DNA of 64,000 nt, from positions 28,015 to 92,014 of the forward strand of contig JAHLLR010000013.1 in assembly GCA_020444075.1 (NCBI GenBank). The letters are read 5' to 3'. The translations under genes and the position numbers were made by a program. Below the pieces are notes generated by a model. It saw only the letters and a program-made list of their open reading frames with translations, ran no database searches and was not told the origin of the DNA. Positions 30,423 to 39,679 of this stretch are shown in pieces (positions within the stretch are counted from its first letter, which is position 1; the number at the start of each line of letters is the position of its first letter). The stretch is from Deltaproteobacteria bacterium. Its GTDB lineage: Bacteria > Desulfobacterota > Desulfobacteria > Desulfobacterales > Desulfosarcinaceae.

Positions 30423-31418
30423 TTAACGTTCTTCTGGAACAGGTAGCTGGGGGCATTCCCATCTGTCCTGACCGTCAAACACCGCTGCCACAACCTGACG
30501 GTAATGGTCCAAGGAGTCAGCCTTCCGGATTTGTTTCATTATTTGCCGACCCTCCGGGAAATCCGCAGTAAAATAGCGCCAGAATCCTTTCATTCGATCC
30601 AAAACATGGCCCGGTCCGGAAAACAGGCGGCTGTATCCGGCCACCAGATCATCGTGAAATCTCTCAAAACGGGTGGTCCTGCTGCCGATCAGCCGGCCTT
30701 GTGATTGGATCATTTCCGGAAGAAATGGGTTGGCGAGAAGCCCTCGCCCCAGCATCCAGCCGGATACCGTCGGAAATCCGGATTCCAGAAATTTAAACGT
30801 GGCAGGATCATTGATATCGCCGTTGTAAACCACAGGATGGGAGAGACGTGTCAGAATAACCTGGAAAGCCTTGAGATCCACATTTCCCGTATACATCTGC
30901 ACACCGGTTCGCGGATGAACGATCACTCGAGCGAGTGGGTAACGGTTGAAAACCGGGATAAGTTGCTCCATTTCGTCGGCTGAAAAACGTCCCAATCGGG
31001 TTTTGATGGACAGGCTGCCGGAAAATCCGCGAAACGTCTGATCGAGCATGCGGTCGATCAGTTCCGGGTGTGGCAGCAGTCCTGAACCACGCATTTTTTT
31101 GGCTACCATGGGGAAAGGGCACCCCAGATTCCAGTTGATTTCCCTGTATCCCAGATCGACGAGCGTGTTGGCCAGGCAGATGAACTCGTCTGGGCGGTTA
31201 CTCAGAATCTGGGGAACGACCGGCATGGCTCGATTGTCGGCCGGCGACAGATCCTTCAGATGGGAGGGTTTAATGCGCCGGCCCTTTATCGACGTCACAA
31301 ACGGCGCCACCGCCTCTTCGATCCCTTGAAAATGGCGGTGAAAGGCATTTCTGAATACCGCATCGGTAAAGCCGCGTAACGGAGCGAGAATTAAGTGTTT
31401 CATCGTTACTGTCGCCAT
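30423..31418 (-). CDS. tRNA-dihydrouridine synthase family protein
   Basis: LAPLRGFTDAVFR, REINWNLGCPFPMVAKKMRGSGLL, TRLG, VVYNGDINDPAT. Confidence 0.92.
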   Translation of the reverse strand: MATVTMKHLILAPLRGFTDAVFRNAFHRHFQGIEEAVAPFVTSIKGRRIKPSHLKDLSPADNRAMPVVPQILSNRPDEFICLANTLVDLGYREINWNLGCPFPMVAKKMRGSGLLPHPELIDRMLDQTFRGFSGSLSIKTRLGRFSADEMEQLIPVFNRYPLARVIVHPRTGVQMYTGNVDLKAFQVILTRLSHPVVYNGDINDPATFKFLESGFPTVSGWMLGRGLLANPFLPEMIQSQGRLIGSRTTRFERFHDDLVAGYSRLFSGPGHVLDRMKGFWRYFTADFPEGRQIMKQIRKADSLDHYRQVVAAVFDGQDRWECPQLPVPEER

Positions 31419-33268
31419 GAAACGGGAAAAGCCAGGCTCAGGTAGCAGTCGTTTTCTTCGAACATCAGCCTTTTTTTAACCATGGATTTGAAAAAAGCGG
31501 CGACCTGTTCCGGGCTGTGAGCGTCAAACCTTCCAGCCACCTGTGCGAGGGTGCGGGGGATATGGCAATAGCGATAGATTTCGGCGGAGATCCCCGTGAG
31601 CCGATGCTTGACGGTGGGTTGGGTCGGGAAGCGCTGGTCAATAATTATAAACCGGCCGCCATCGCGAAAGGCCAACGGGGGGATGCCGGCGGTCTGCCGC
31701 ACCATGATGTCGTAGTCTTTTTGCCATTGACGGGTTTCTTTTTCCACTGATCGCCATAGATTCTGCTGCCGTTTCCGATCGCCGCGATAACCTTGAATCA
31801 TGAAACGAAACCCCGCGACCACCGCCTCCGGGAAAAGTTTTTTCAAGTTGGGATGATTGCAAACGGACCGGATATGAAATCGCCGTGCGAATCGATATAC
31901 CGGACTTTCCAGGCCCAACCAGAAACTGACGGTTTTCAGGGGACGGTACCAGCGGACAAATTCAAGCGCATGAAGCGTTTCCATTACATCGATGTCATCG
32001 CTGTCGGGAAAATGGAGCATCAGGTTGGACGCGTTGATGATGCCCATGGCCTCACAATGTTTCATCAGGCTCAGGTTGTCGATGACCCGGAACCCTTTGT
32101 TCATCTTTGCGAGCAGTCGGCTGGATAGCGCTTCGATTCCTACCTGAACCGTTTCCAGGCCGGCCTGCTTCATTTTTCGGAGCAGTTCCGGTGGAGTATT
32201 CGCCCTCAACTCTGCAAAAATGGACAAATCCCGATCCAATTCCCGGATCCCGTCGAAGATGGACGCGGCCTGGTTTATGGGGAAGGCATTGTCGGCAAAG
32301 GCCAGGGAAAGTACCTGATGCCGTCGGACAAGGTGATCCACCTCCCGGATTACTTGTTCCGGCGGTTTGGTGCGATATCCCTGCCACTGAAGGTTCAGGT
32401 TGCAGAAGGCACACCCCTTGAACTGGCCGGTGGTATCATTTCGGTGCCACCAGCATCCCCGAGAGGCTTCGATGGGGAGGATGGGAAAAAAGCGTCGCTG
32501 TGGAGAAAACCCGGCCAGCATGTTAAAGTAATCGTCGTAATCGGGCACGGGCAGGCTTCCCAGGCGACTGAGTTGGGAGAACTTAACCTTGTGCTCAGGC
32601 TGGGTTTCGGTAGCAAGGATCCCGTCCGGAAGCCTTCCTGCAGACCGTGAACCAATATTTACCAGCTGGCGCAAAAGACCCAATAAAGGTCGCTCTCCCT
32701 CCCCCACCACCAGATAATCGATATAAGGAAATACTTTCAACAGATCGGCAGATCGTTCTCCGGAGAAAGAAGAACCGCCCACAACTACCGGCAGCGAGGG
32801 GCAGCTGGCCTTGATTTGCGAGATCAGGTAAAGGGAGGCGGTCATCTGGCAAAATGAGACGGTGAAACCGACCAGTTTAAAAGCAGACCAGTTGATTCGC
32901 TGGAGCCAGTTGTCCATGACCGTTTTAACCTGGCGAACCAACCGCCGAAACTCATCGGGTGCATGGTCCCCGTGTTTAAGCGTGCTGGTGTATAACGATT
33001 CTGCCAGATGAGCGCGATCGGGATAGAGCAGTGCCGAAAAGACGGCCTCGGCCCGCCAGACCCGCCGGGAAACACCTTGATAACGCTCGAATCCCAATGC
33101 ATGGGCCACCTCCAGAAAAAGGTGGCAGGCCTCTGTCTGTACGTGCGGTTCCTTGGCGGAAAGGTAGGCTTTCAACGCTCCCAACGACAAGGATGGACGG
33201 TTGAACAGCGGCCAGGGTGCGGAAACCAGGAGCACCCGTCCCTTGCTGGACGTTGGTTCTGATGGCAT
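31406..33268 (-). CDS. B12-binding radical SAM protein, RiPP maturation rSAM protein 1-like
   Basis: VVVGGSSFSGERSADLLKVFPYIDYLVVGEGERPLLGLL B12-type domain; IEASRGCWWHRNDTTGQFKGCAFCNLNLQWQGYRTKPPEQV; C-terminal KKRLMFEENDCYLSLAFP. Confidence 0.8.
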   Translation of the reverse strand: MPSEPTSSKGRVLLVSAPWPLFNRPSLSLGALKAYLSAKEPHVQTEACHLFLEVAHALGFERYQGVSRRVWRAEAVFSALLYPDRAHLAESLYTSTLKHGDHAPDEFRRLVRQVKTVMDNWLQRINWSAFKLVGFTVSFCQMTASLYLISQIKASCPSLPVVVGGSSFSGERSADLLKVFPYIDYLVVGEGERPLLGLLRQLVNIGSRSAGRLPDGILATETQPEHKVKFSQLSRLGSLPVPDYDDYFNMLAGFSPQRRFFPILPIEASRGCWWHRNDTTGQFKGCAFCNLNLQWQGYRTKPPEQVIREVDHLVRRHQVLSLAFADNAFPINQAASIFDGIRELDRDLSIFAELRANTPPELLRKMKQAGLETVQVGIEALSSRLLAKMNKGFRVIDNLSLMKHCEAMGIINASNLMLHFPDSDDIDVMETLHALEFVRWYRPLKTVSFWLGLESPVYRFARRFHIRSVCNHPNLKKLFPEAVVAGFRFMIQGYRGDRKRQQNLWRSVEKETRQWQKDYDIMVRQTAGIPPLAFRDGGRFIIIDQRFPTQPTVKHRLTGISAEIYRYCHIPRTLAQVAGRFDAHSPEQVAAFFKSMVKKRLMFEENDCYLSLAFPVSWRQ

Positions 33269-33280
33269 GATCGCCGGCAG

Positions 33281-33733
33281 TTATCCCGCCAGCCCGGATC
33301 GAGCCAGCAGGTGTTGGGCCCGCCGGTCGGCGGACATAGTAACATTATTGATGAGGTGTCTGAATTTAAACCACCGATATGAGGCTGTATTTTCGAATCC
33401 ACTGATACACCTTCCCGGAGGCAGCGGGTCGCCGTATCCGGAAAGCAGGGTCAGGTGCATCCGACCGTTTTTCACCACGACCGCCAGGCTGTTTTTTTTC
33501 AAGGCTTCATATTGACCGTCCAAGGCGATAGATACCCGGGTAACACCATTGCCCCATTCACGTGAAAGAACCCGACCGACTACGGTTCCCATGTAAACCA
33601 CCGATGAATCGAAGATGGCCGGTTCACCATTAAACATGACACCCACCCCGGACGAATTTCCGATCTGTTCTACAGAACAGCCGGTCAGTCCCGCTATCAC
33701 CACCATCAATAAAAAAATTACCAATTTTTTCAT
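33281..33733 (-). CDS. Lipoprotein with MCE/MlaD-like region
   Basis: Lipobox LTGCS; VVYMGTVVGRVLSREWGNGVTRVSIALDGQYEALKKNSLAVVVKNGRMHLTLLSG resembles the MlaD/MCE beta-fold. Confidence 0.5.
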   Translation of the reverse strand: MKKLVIFLLMVVIAGLTGCSVEQIGNSSGVGVMFNGEPAIFDSSVVYMGTVVGRVLSREWGNGVTRVSIALDGQYEALKKNSLAVVVKNGRMHLTLLSGYGDPLPPGRCISGFENTASYRWFKFRHLINNVTMSADRRAQHLLARSGLAG

Positions 33734-34127
33734 TATCCCCCCAAATCAAAAGCTGTCATCCGGCAAGCGACGCGAAAACGAAGGTAACGGGCGGTAAAAG
33801 GAAGCTCTTTATAACGCTAAAGCGAATTTTCATCAACCCGAAAGCATTGTGACAAACCTTATTTTTGGGTTGGGAAACCTCTCCACGGGAAGCCATCGAT
33901 GATCTTCCCATCGAATCGAGCTTCCCGAATTTCCATTCGCTTTCATACCTGATCCCTGAAGGCAATGATTGATTTTTTACTTGAAAGCTTAGACCTCCCC
34001 ATATACATCAATCCCAGTCCGATTAAGTGTGAGGTCCGACCAGGACCAACCACGTCGGGCAGCGGATTTAACTGAATTCACAGTTTCTTTAAACCTGACC
34101 CAACCCCTACCGACCTGTGGGAAAACT

Positions 34128-37100
34128 ATGAAGATTTCGATTCGCTGGGCGTTAATTGCCGGTTTTTTAGGCCTGATCTGGGGAACCCATCTGATCACCA
34201 CCACCTCGTCCTATCTGACATCTCAGGAAGTGCTTCGTCAGCATGCCCGGGATATCATGAAAAACATCGCTGACTTGGCCATGGAGCAGTCCCAGCGCCA
34301 CCTGCTGCACGCCCACGGTGCTGCCGCTTTAACCAGGCGACTGCTGGCCTCCAACGTGGTCGGCAGCCAAACGAACCAGATTGATCGCTTAGAGAGATAT
34401 CTGCACGACCAGCTTTCCGTCAATCCCCACTTTGCCGGTATTTATGTGGGTACCCCCCAGGGAAATTTTTACGATGTTCGCCATTTTGACGCAAAGGTCC
34501 AAGGAGGCTTTCGCACCAAAGTAATTCTGAACACTCCCCAGGAAAAACAGGTCCGTCTGATTTACCGAGATTCCCTTTTTAAGCAGATGTCAGAAGAAAT
34601 CAACAAATCAGACATGTATGATCCCCGCAAGCGCCCCTGGTACCAAAAAGCGTTGACGGAAAACCGCATCGTCTGGACCGATCCCTACATCTTCTACACC
34701 TCCCAGAAACCGGGAATCACCATTGCCGGACCCTTTTTCGATTCATCCGGGAAACTCATGGGCGTCGTCGGTGTTGATATAGAAATCGACCAGCTGTCCA
34801 TATTCATCGGCAACTTGAAAATCGGCAAGCATGGAAAGGCCTTCATGCTCAACCGCAACAGCGACGTGGTGGCCTTCGGGGACATAGACAAACTGAAATT
34901 CAAAGGAACATCGGAGGGGGGTGCCGCACGCCTGGCAAAAATCGATGAACTCGACGACGCGCACAGCCGTAAAGCTTTCGAAGCGGCAAAGATTCAAACC
35001 GATGCCTCGGGGATGCTGATCATGGACGGATCGCGTTTTGCCCGGTTTACGCACGAAAGTCAGATCTATCTGGCGATGTTCACTCCCTTTTCCACCCCCC
35101 AGTGGCCCTGGATCATCGGGGTTTACCTGCCGGAGGATGATTACCTCGGCGCCATCAAATCCAACCGCTTATACAATATTCTGGTCACCATGGTGATCTC
35201 CCTGTTTGCCGCCTTTATCGGATTTCTCCTGGCCCGTGGTGTTATCCGCCCGATTGCTCTGTTGGAACGCGCCTCCAGGCAAATCAAGATGGGGCATTCG
35301 ACGCCGTTGCCGCAAATTCACTCTGCCTATTCCGAAATCCAGGAGACCGCCAGCGCTTTCGCCGAAATGAAGACCGCTGTGGAACGAAGCCGAAAAAAAT
35401 ACCAGGGAATTTTCAACAATATCCAAGATGTCTATTACGAAGCCTCTCTCAAGGGGACGCTGATTGAAATCAGCCCGTCCATTGAAAAAATATCCCAATA
35501 CCGGCGGCAGGAACTGATTGGGAAAACCCTTCTCAAAATTTATGCGGATCCCGGCCAGAGAATTGGCATCGTGCAACAGCTGATAGACCAGGGGCGCCTC
35601 AATGACCGGGAAGTGGTGTTTCGGGACAAGGACGGCCGCAAAAAACACTGCTCCTTGAATTCCATGATCCTTCGAACCCGATCCGGCAAGCCCTATCGCA
35701 TCATCGGCTCCCTGCGCGACATCAACGACCGTAAAACAGCCGAACAGGAATTGCTTCAATACAAGAGTCAGCTGGAGGCCTTAATCAAGGAGCGGACCCT
35801 TGAATTACAAAAAGCCAACGACGGTCTGATGGCCCAGATCGAACGACGCCGCGCCACCGAAATGCAGCTCGGGATCAGCGAAGAGAAATATCGGACCATT
35901 CTGGATACCATTGAGGAGGCCTACTTTGAACTGGACTATTCCGGCACCCTCACCTTTGTCAATGAGGCGGCCTGCCGGATCATGGGTTACACCATGAGTG
36001 AACTGTCCGGCATGCATTTCAGGCACTTTTCAGCGCATCCATCAACGCGGGAGATCATCCAGGCTTTCCGCAAGATGGCCCGATCCGGTGAGCCGGTGCG
36101 AGTCATGACCTACTCGGTGATCACCAAAGACGGGGAAAACAAGGTGCTGGACCTGAGCGCGGCCCTGATTCTAAATCCTTCAGGCATCGTGACCGGGTTT
36201 CGCGGAGTAGCTCGCGACATCACGGCGAAGATCGTTGCCCAGAAAGAAAAAGAGAAGCTTCAAGGGCAACTGAATCATGCCCAGCGGATGGAGGCGGTGG
36301 GCACCCTGGCTGGCGGCATTGCCCACGACTTCAACAATCTGCTCATGGGGATCATGGGCAATGTATCCCTGATCGCCTCGAAGCTCGACACCGGCAGTAA
36401 ACTGTCCGAATACCTGGGGGCCATCGAGCAATGCGTGGAGAGCGGTGCCACCCTCACCCGCCAACTGCTCGGATATGCCCGCGGAGGCAAATACCAGGTC
36501 ACTCCCGTCAATCTGAACGAGACTGTCCAGCGGACCGCCGATATGTTCGGCCGGACTAAAAAGGAAATTCAGATTCATACCCGTTTTCAGAAAGAAATCT
36601 GGACGGTGGAAGCTGATCAGGGTCAGATCGATCAGGTGCTGGTCAACCTCTACGTTAACGCCTGGCAGGCCATGGCCGGGGATATGACGCTATCCCTTTC
36701 AACGAAAAATGTGATCTTGGATGAAGTTTTCGCCGCCTCTTTCGGCGCCAAGCCGGGCCCCTATGTATCCATCAGCGTCCAAGACAGGGGCAACGGTATC
36801 GAACCGGAAACCATGAAGCGAATTTTTGAGCCGTTTTTCACCACAAAAAAAATGGGGCGGGGAACCGGTCTGGGACTTGCCTCGGCATTTGGAATCATCA
36901 AGAACCACGGCGGCATCATCGATGTGAAAAGCCAGGTGAATCAAGGATCAACCTTTACGATCTATTTGCCGGCCATATCAGGAACGTCGGAAAAAGTATC
37001 GGTTTCAGCGCCTGAATTGCCGCTCAATGGTTCCGGCACGCTGCTGGTGGTAGATGATGAGCCTTACATCCTGACGGCCCTGACAGGTATCCTCCAAGAT

Positions 37101-37418
37101 CTGGGATACCATGTAATCCCCGCCAACAGCGGACAGCAGGCCATCGCCCTGTTCGAAAGGGAAATGGATCACATTGACGGAGTGCTGCTGGATATGGTCA
37201 TGCCCGATTTAAGCGGCCGACAGGTATTATCCCATCTGAAAAAGATCAGACCCGGTATCAAAGTGTTATTATCCAGTGGATACAGCCTCAACGGCATGGG
37301 GGCGAATGGCCATGAGGCGGCAGGGGATGGGTTTATTCAAAAGCCCTATCATATCGAAAAGCTGGCAACTGCACTGGATAAAGTCTTAAACGGCCATGCT
37401 GGTCCAGACACCGCATAG
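34128..37418 (+). CDS. Hybrid sensor histidine kinase (dCache-like, HAMP, PAS x2, HisKA, HATPase, REC)
   Basis: HAMP after TM2; LAGGIAHDFNNLLMGIMGN H-box; GTGLGLASAFGIIKNHGG; VVDDEPYILTALTGIL, DMVMPD; start trimmed from 34029. Confidence 0.94.
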   Translation: MKISIRWALIAGFLGLIWGTHLITTTSSYLTSQEVLRQHARDIMKNIADLAMEQSQRHLLHAHGAAALTRRLLASNVVGSQTNQIDRLERYLHDQLSVNPHFAGIYVGTPQGNFYDVRHFDAKVQGGFRTKVILNTPQEKQVRLIYRDSLFKQMSEEINKSDMYDPRKRPWYQKALTENRIVWTDPYIFYTSQKPGITIAGPFFDSSGKLMGVVGVDIEIDQLSIFIGNLKIGKHGKAFMLNRNSDVVAFGDIDKLKFKGTSEGGAARLAKIDELDDAHSRKAFEAAKIQTDASGMLIMDGSRFARFTHESQIYLAMFTPFSTPQWPWIIGVYLPEDDYLGAIKSNRLYNILVTMVISLFAAFIGFLLARGVIRPIALLERASRQIKMGHSTPLPQIHSAYSEIQETASAFAEMKTAVERSRKKYQGIFNNIQDVYYEASLKGTLIEISPSIEKISQYRRQELIGKTLLKIYADPGQRIGIVQQLIDQGRLNDREVVFRDKDGRKKHCSLNSMILRTRSGKPYRIIGSLRDINDRKTAEQELLQYKSQLEALIKERTLELQKANDGLMAQIERRRATEMQLGISEEKYRTILDTIEEAYFELDYSGTLTFVNEAACRIMGYTMSELSGMHFRHFSAHPSTREIIQAFRKMARSGEPVRVMTYSVITKDGENKVLDLSAALILNPSGIVTGFRGVARDITAKIVAQKEKEKLQGQLNHAQRMEAVGTLAGGIAHDFNNLLMGIMGNVSLIASKLDTGSKLSEYLGAIEQCVESGATLTRQLLGYARGGKYQVTPVNLNETVQRTADMFGRTKKEIQIHTRFQKEIWTVEADQGQIDQVLVNLYVNAWQAMAGDMTLSLSTKNVILDEVFAASFGAKPGPYVSISVQDRGNGIEPETMKRIFEPFFTTKKMGRGTGLGLASAFGIIKNHGGIIDVKSQVNQGSTFTIYLPAISGTSEKVSVSAPELPLNGSGTLLVVDDEPYILTALTGILQDLGYHVIPANSGQQAIALFEREMDHIDGVLLDMVMPDLSGRQVLSHLKKIRPGIKVLLSSGYSLNGMGANGHEAAGDGFIQKPYHIEKLATALDKVLNGHAGPDTA

Positions 37419-37449
37419 CTCCCCCTTTCCGACCCGTTATCGAAAGCGA

Positions 37450-37866
37450 TCACTCGGGTGCTGACGGTTTGGCTGGAGTCAGTTTCACGGTCAGGGGCAA
37501 TACGTGCATGGCCCGCGAAATTTCCCGGGTACGGCCTAACGTCCACTCGACGCACTGCTGGCCGTTGATCATCCGTGAATCGAGTTGTCGGACCACACCG
37601 GCAACATCGATAACCGGGTGCCGCATGAACACCTCGGGCAGGCCGTAGGTCAGGTGGCAGGCCAGGCACTTTCCCGGGCGCTGTTTGAGTTGAAATTCGA
37701 AATCGACCTGGTCGTCGGTTTCCCCGGTGTACGCAAGATTGATATCATAGGCGCCTTCTGATGCATCGCCAAAAAGGGCGGCAAAAAAAAGATCGGCACG
37801 GTTCGAGGGGAAAATTTCGTCCAGTACACGCTGTGCAAAAATCGTCTCGTATGAAGGTGCGCCCAT
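37450..37866 (-). CDS. Conserved hypothetical protein
   Basis: 138-aa ORF, no family recognised. Confidence 0.55.
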   Translation of the reverse strand: MGAPSYETIFAQRVLDEIFPSNRADLFFAALFGDASEGAYDINLAYTGETDDQVDFEFQLKQRPGKCLACHLTYGLPEVFMRHPVIDVAGVVRQLDSRMINGQQCVEWTLGRTREISRAMHVLPLTVKLTPAKPSAPE

Positions 37867-38018
37867 CGCTTGGGTTCCTCAGGTTTGATTCTTAACTGTG
37901 GTAGCTGCCATTTACCCGACTTCAACATCGTGCTTTTAAACCGGAAGATTTATCTACACCACTGGCCCTTTAAAATCAACCATCCGGGCAGCACAACCCC
38001 AGACCCAACACAATCCAC

Positions 38019-38849
38019 TCATTGGGGTGAAGATCCCTGGAGATAATGGGGGCCCAACCGACGGTGGATGACTGGCAGGGACGCCATCGGAGGTGGGACA
38101 TGACCAAATATGGTTTTCAAAAAGCGTTCGGTGATCCGGTAGGTTGCGCCCCATAACAATTCATCGTGACCATTTTGGCGATGAATGAAACAGGGCATAT
38201 CCCGATAAGGCATATCCGGCGCACCCGGCTTACCTGCCTTGAACGAAATTCGATACCGGCCATAATTACCGGGGTCAAAAAACGTCGATAGAGGAATATA
38301 AACGATTTTATCCACTTCCCAGTTGGGGAAAAAGCGCTTCTGGTGATTCACCCATCCCACCATCGGGTAAATGGCCCGTTTGAACATGACCAGATGCTGA
38401 GCCGGCATGGGACCTAAAAACCTCACTCCGAGTGGATTGAGCCGCATTTCTTCGAACCCTTCCCGCAAAGCAGTGGCCAGCAGCAGGGCCAGTTTCGGGA
38501 AATCCTTTTTCCGGTAACGCCGCCACCACGGCTGGTGAGCCCAACGGGACAATGGCATTATGGGCAGATTAAGCCATCGGGCCAGCCAACGGTCAATGGT
38601 CGGCGATATCCCGCCGCCCGGACAGCAAAGATCGCCGGATTGGCGGACATGCCGGGAACGCTTGTTCAGAATCAAAAGCGGCTCCCCGTTGGAACCTTTT
38701 CCAAGAAGGAAAAGCACCGCCGAATTCAGACTCACATCGCCATTGGTGTTGAACGGGAAGGTTCCCGGTGGTTGACGGTAAAGGCGGTGCTGCACAAGGC
38801 GTATAAACGCTTCGGGCGATCGGGGCAGTATTGACATGGCTGTTCCCAT
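38019..38849 (-). CDS. Nudix hydrolase, CoA-pyrophosphatase-like, with interrupted Nudix box
   Basis: LLILNKRSRHVRQSGDLCCPGGGISPTID...ATALREGFEEMRLNP; start trimmed from 38957 to avoid overlap with the upstream gene. Confidence 0.8.
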   Translation of the reverse strand: MGTAMSILPRSPEAFIRLVQHRLYRQPPGTFPFNTNGDVSLNSAVLFLLGKGSNGEPLLILNKRSRHVRQSGDLCCPGGGISPTIDRWLARWLNLPIMPLSRWAHQPWWRRYRKKDFPKLALLLATALREGFEEMRLNPLGVRFLGPMPAQHLVMFKRAIYPMVGWVNHQKRFFPNWEVDKIVYIPLSTFFDPGNYGRYRISFKAGKPGAPDMPYRDMPCFIHRQNGHDELLWGATYRITERFLKTIFGHVPPPMASLPVIHRRLGPHYLQGSSPQ

Positions 38850-38863
38850 TGGTGTTGCGGGAC

Positions 38864-39679
38864 TCACTTGATGACCCGGATACGGCAGGTCGCACGCAAC
38901 CTCTCCCAGAGGGCTCGGATAACCACCGCGGCCACATCCTTGGGTGCCAGACCCCACTTGCCGGACCGGCGCTGACAGTCCGTCAGCAGATTGGTGTTGG
39001 TGGTGAACAGATCGAAATGGCTGTTGATATAACTTCCCAGCGTAAAATGGAGGGAAACCAGTTCATCTGAGGTCATGTTGGCAATGGTGGCCCTGTCTTT
39101 CAGAGACAACGACCGTTCCAGATGGGTCACCGCCATCTCCATGGTTTCCGGCGGATTTTCCCGTTGAGGCAGGCGCTCACGGTCGACGACCGACTGCAGC
39201 GGCGCGGTGATACCGGTTTCCATCGTTGATAGAAAAAAGGTCGCTTCAAGGATCTTGGATACACTGTCTGCTACCGAAGAAATGGTGCGTCCTTCATCAT
39301 CTCCGTCAACATGCAATACCCGGATTCGATTCTCGGTGAGCCACATGGCGATCCGTCGGGATGCAAAAAAACCGCTTTCGATGGAAAGATCCTGAATCAA
39401 CAATGGTTTATTCAGACGCCAAGCGGCTTTTTTGGTGGTTTCCAGTCGAAGGGAGACCGTTTCTCCTGCGGTGAAATAAAGGGAGCCTTGACTGGCATCG
39501 ACGGCCTTCTCCGTGACTGATTGATCGGGGGCGCGAGGTAACCGCTCGAGATGGTATTTATCCAGGATCGGTTCATCATCACGGCACCACCCCCCATGGG
39601 ACAAACCCAGCTTAATGGCTATCTCCAAGGCGGCCGCTGCAGCGCCCGGCTTTCCGCTGGAAATGATTTTCTCAATCAT
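38864..39679 (-). CDS. Putative molybdenum-carrier family protein with C-terminal extension
   Basis: IISSGKPGAAAAALEIAIKLGLSHGGWC...GSLYFTAGE...NKPLLIQDL...MWLTENRIRVLHVDGD; about 120-aa C-terminal domain. Confidence 0.75.
   Translation of the reverse strand: MIEKIISSGKPGAAAAALEIAIKLGLSHGGWCRDDEPILDKYHLERLPRAPDQSVTEKAVDASQGSLYFTAGETVSLRLETTKKAAWRLNKPLLIQDLSIESGFFASRRIAMWLTENRIRVLHVDGDDEGRTISSVADSVSKILEATFFLSTMETGITAPLQSVVDRERLPQRENPPETMEMAVTHLERSLSLKDRATIANMTSDELVSLHFTLGSYINSHFDLFTTNTNLLTDCQRRSGKWGLAPKDVAAVVIRALWERLRATCRIRVIK

Noticed and set aside
33756-33965. 69-aa minus ORF upstream of the rSAM operon as RiPP precursor candidate
   Set aside because: No leader/core organisation, no repeats, no clear SD; looks fortuitous.
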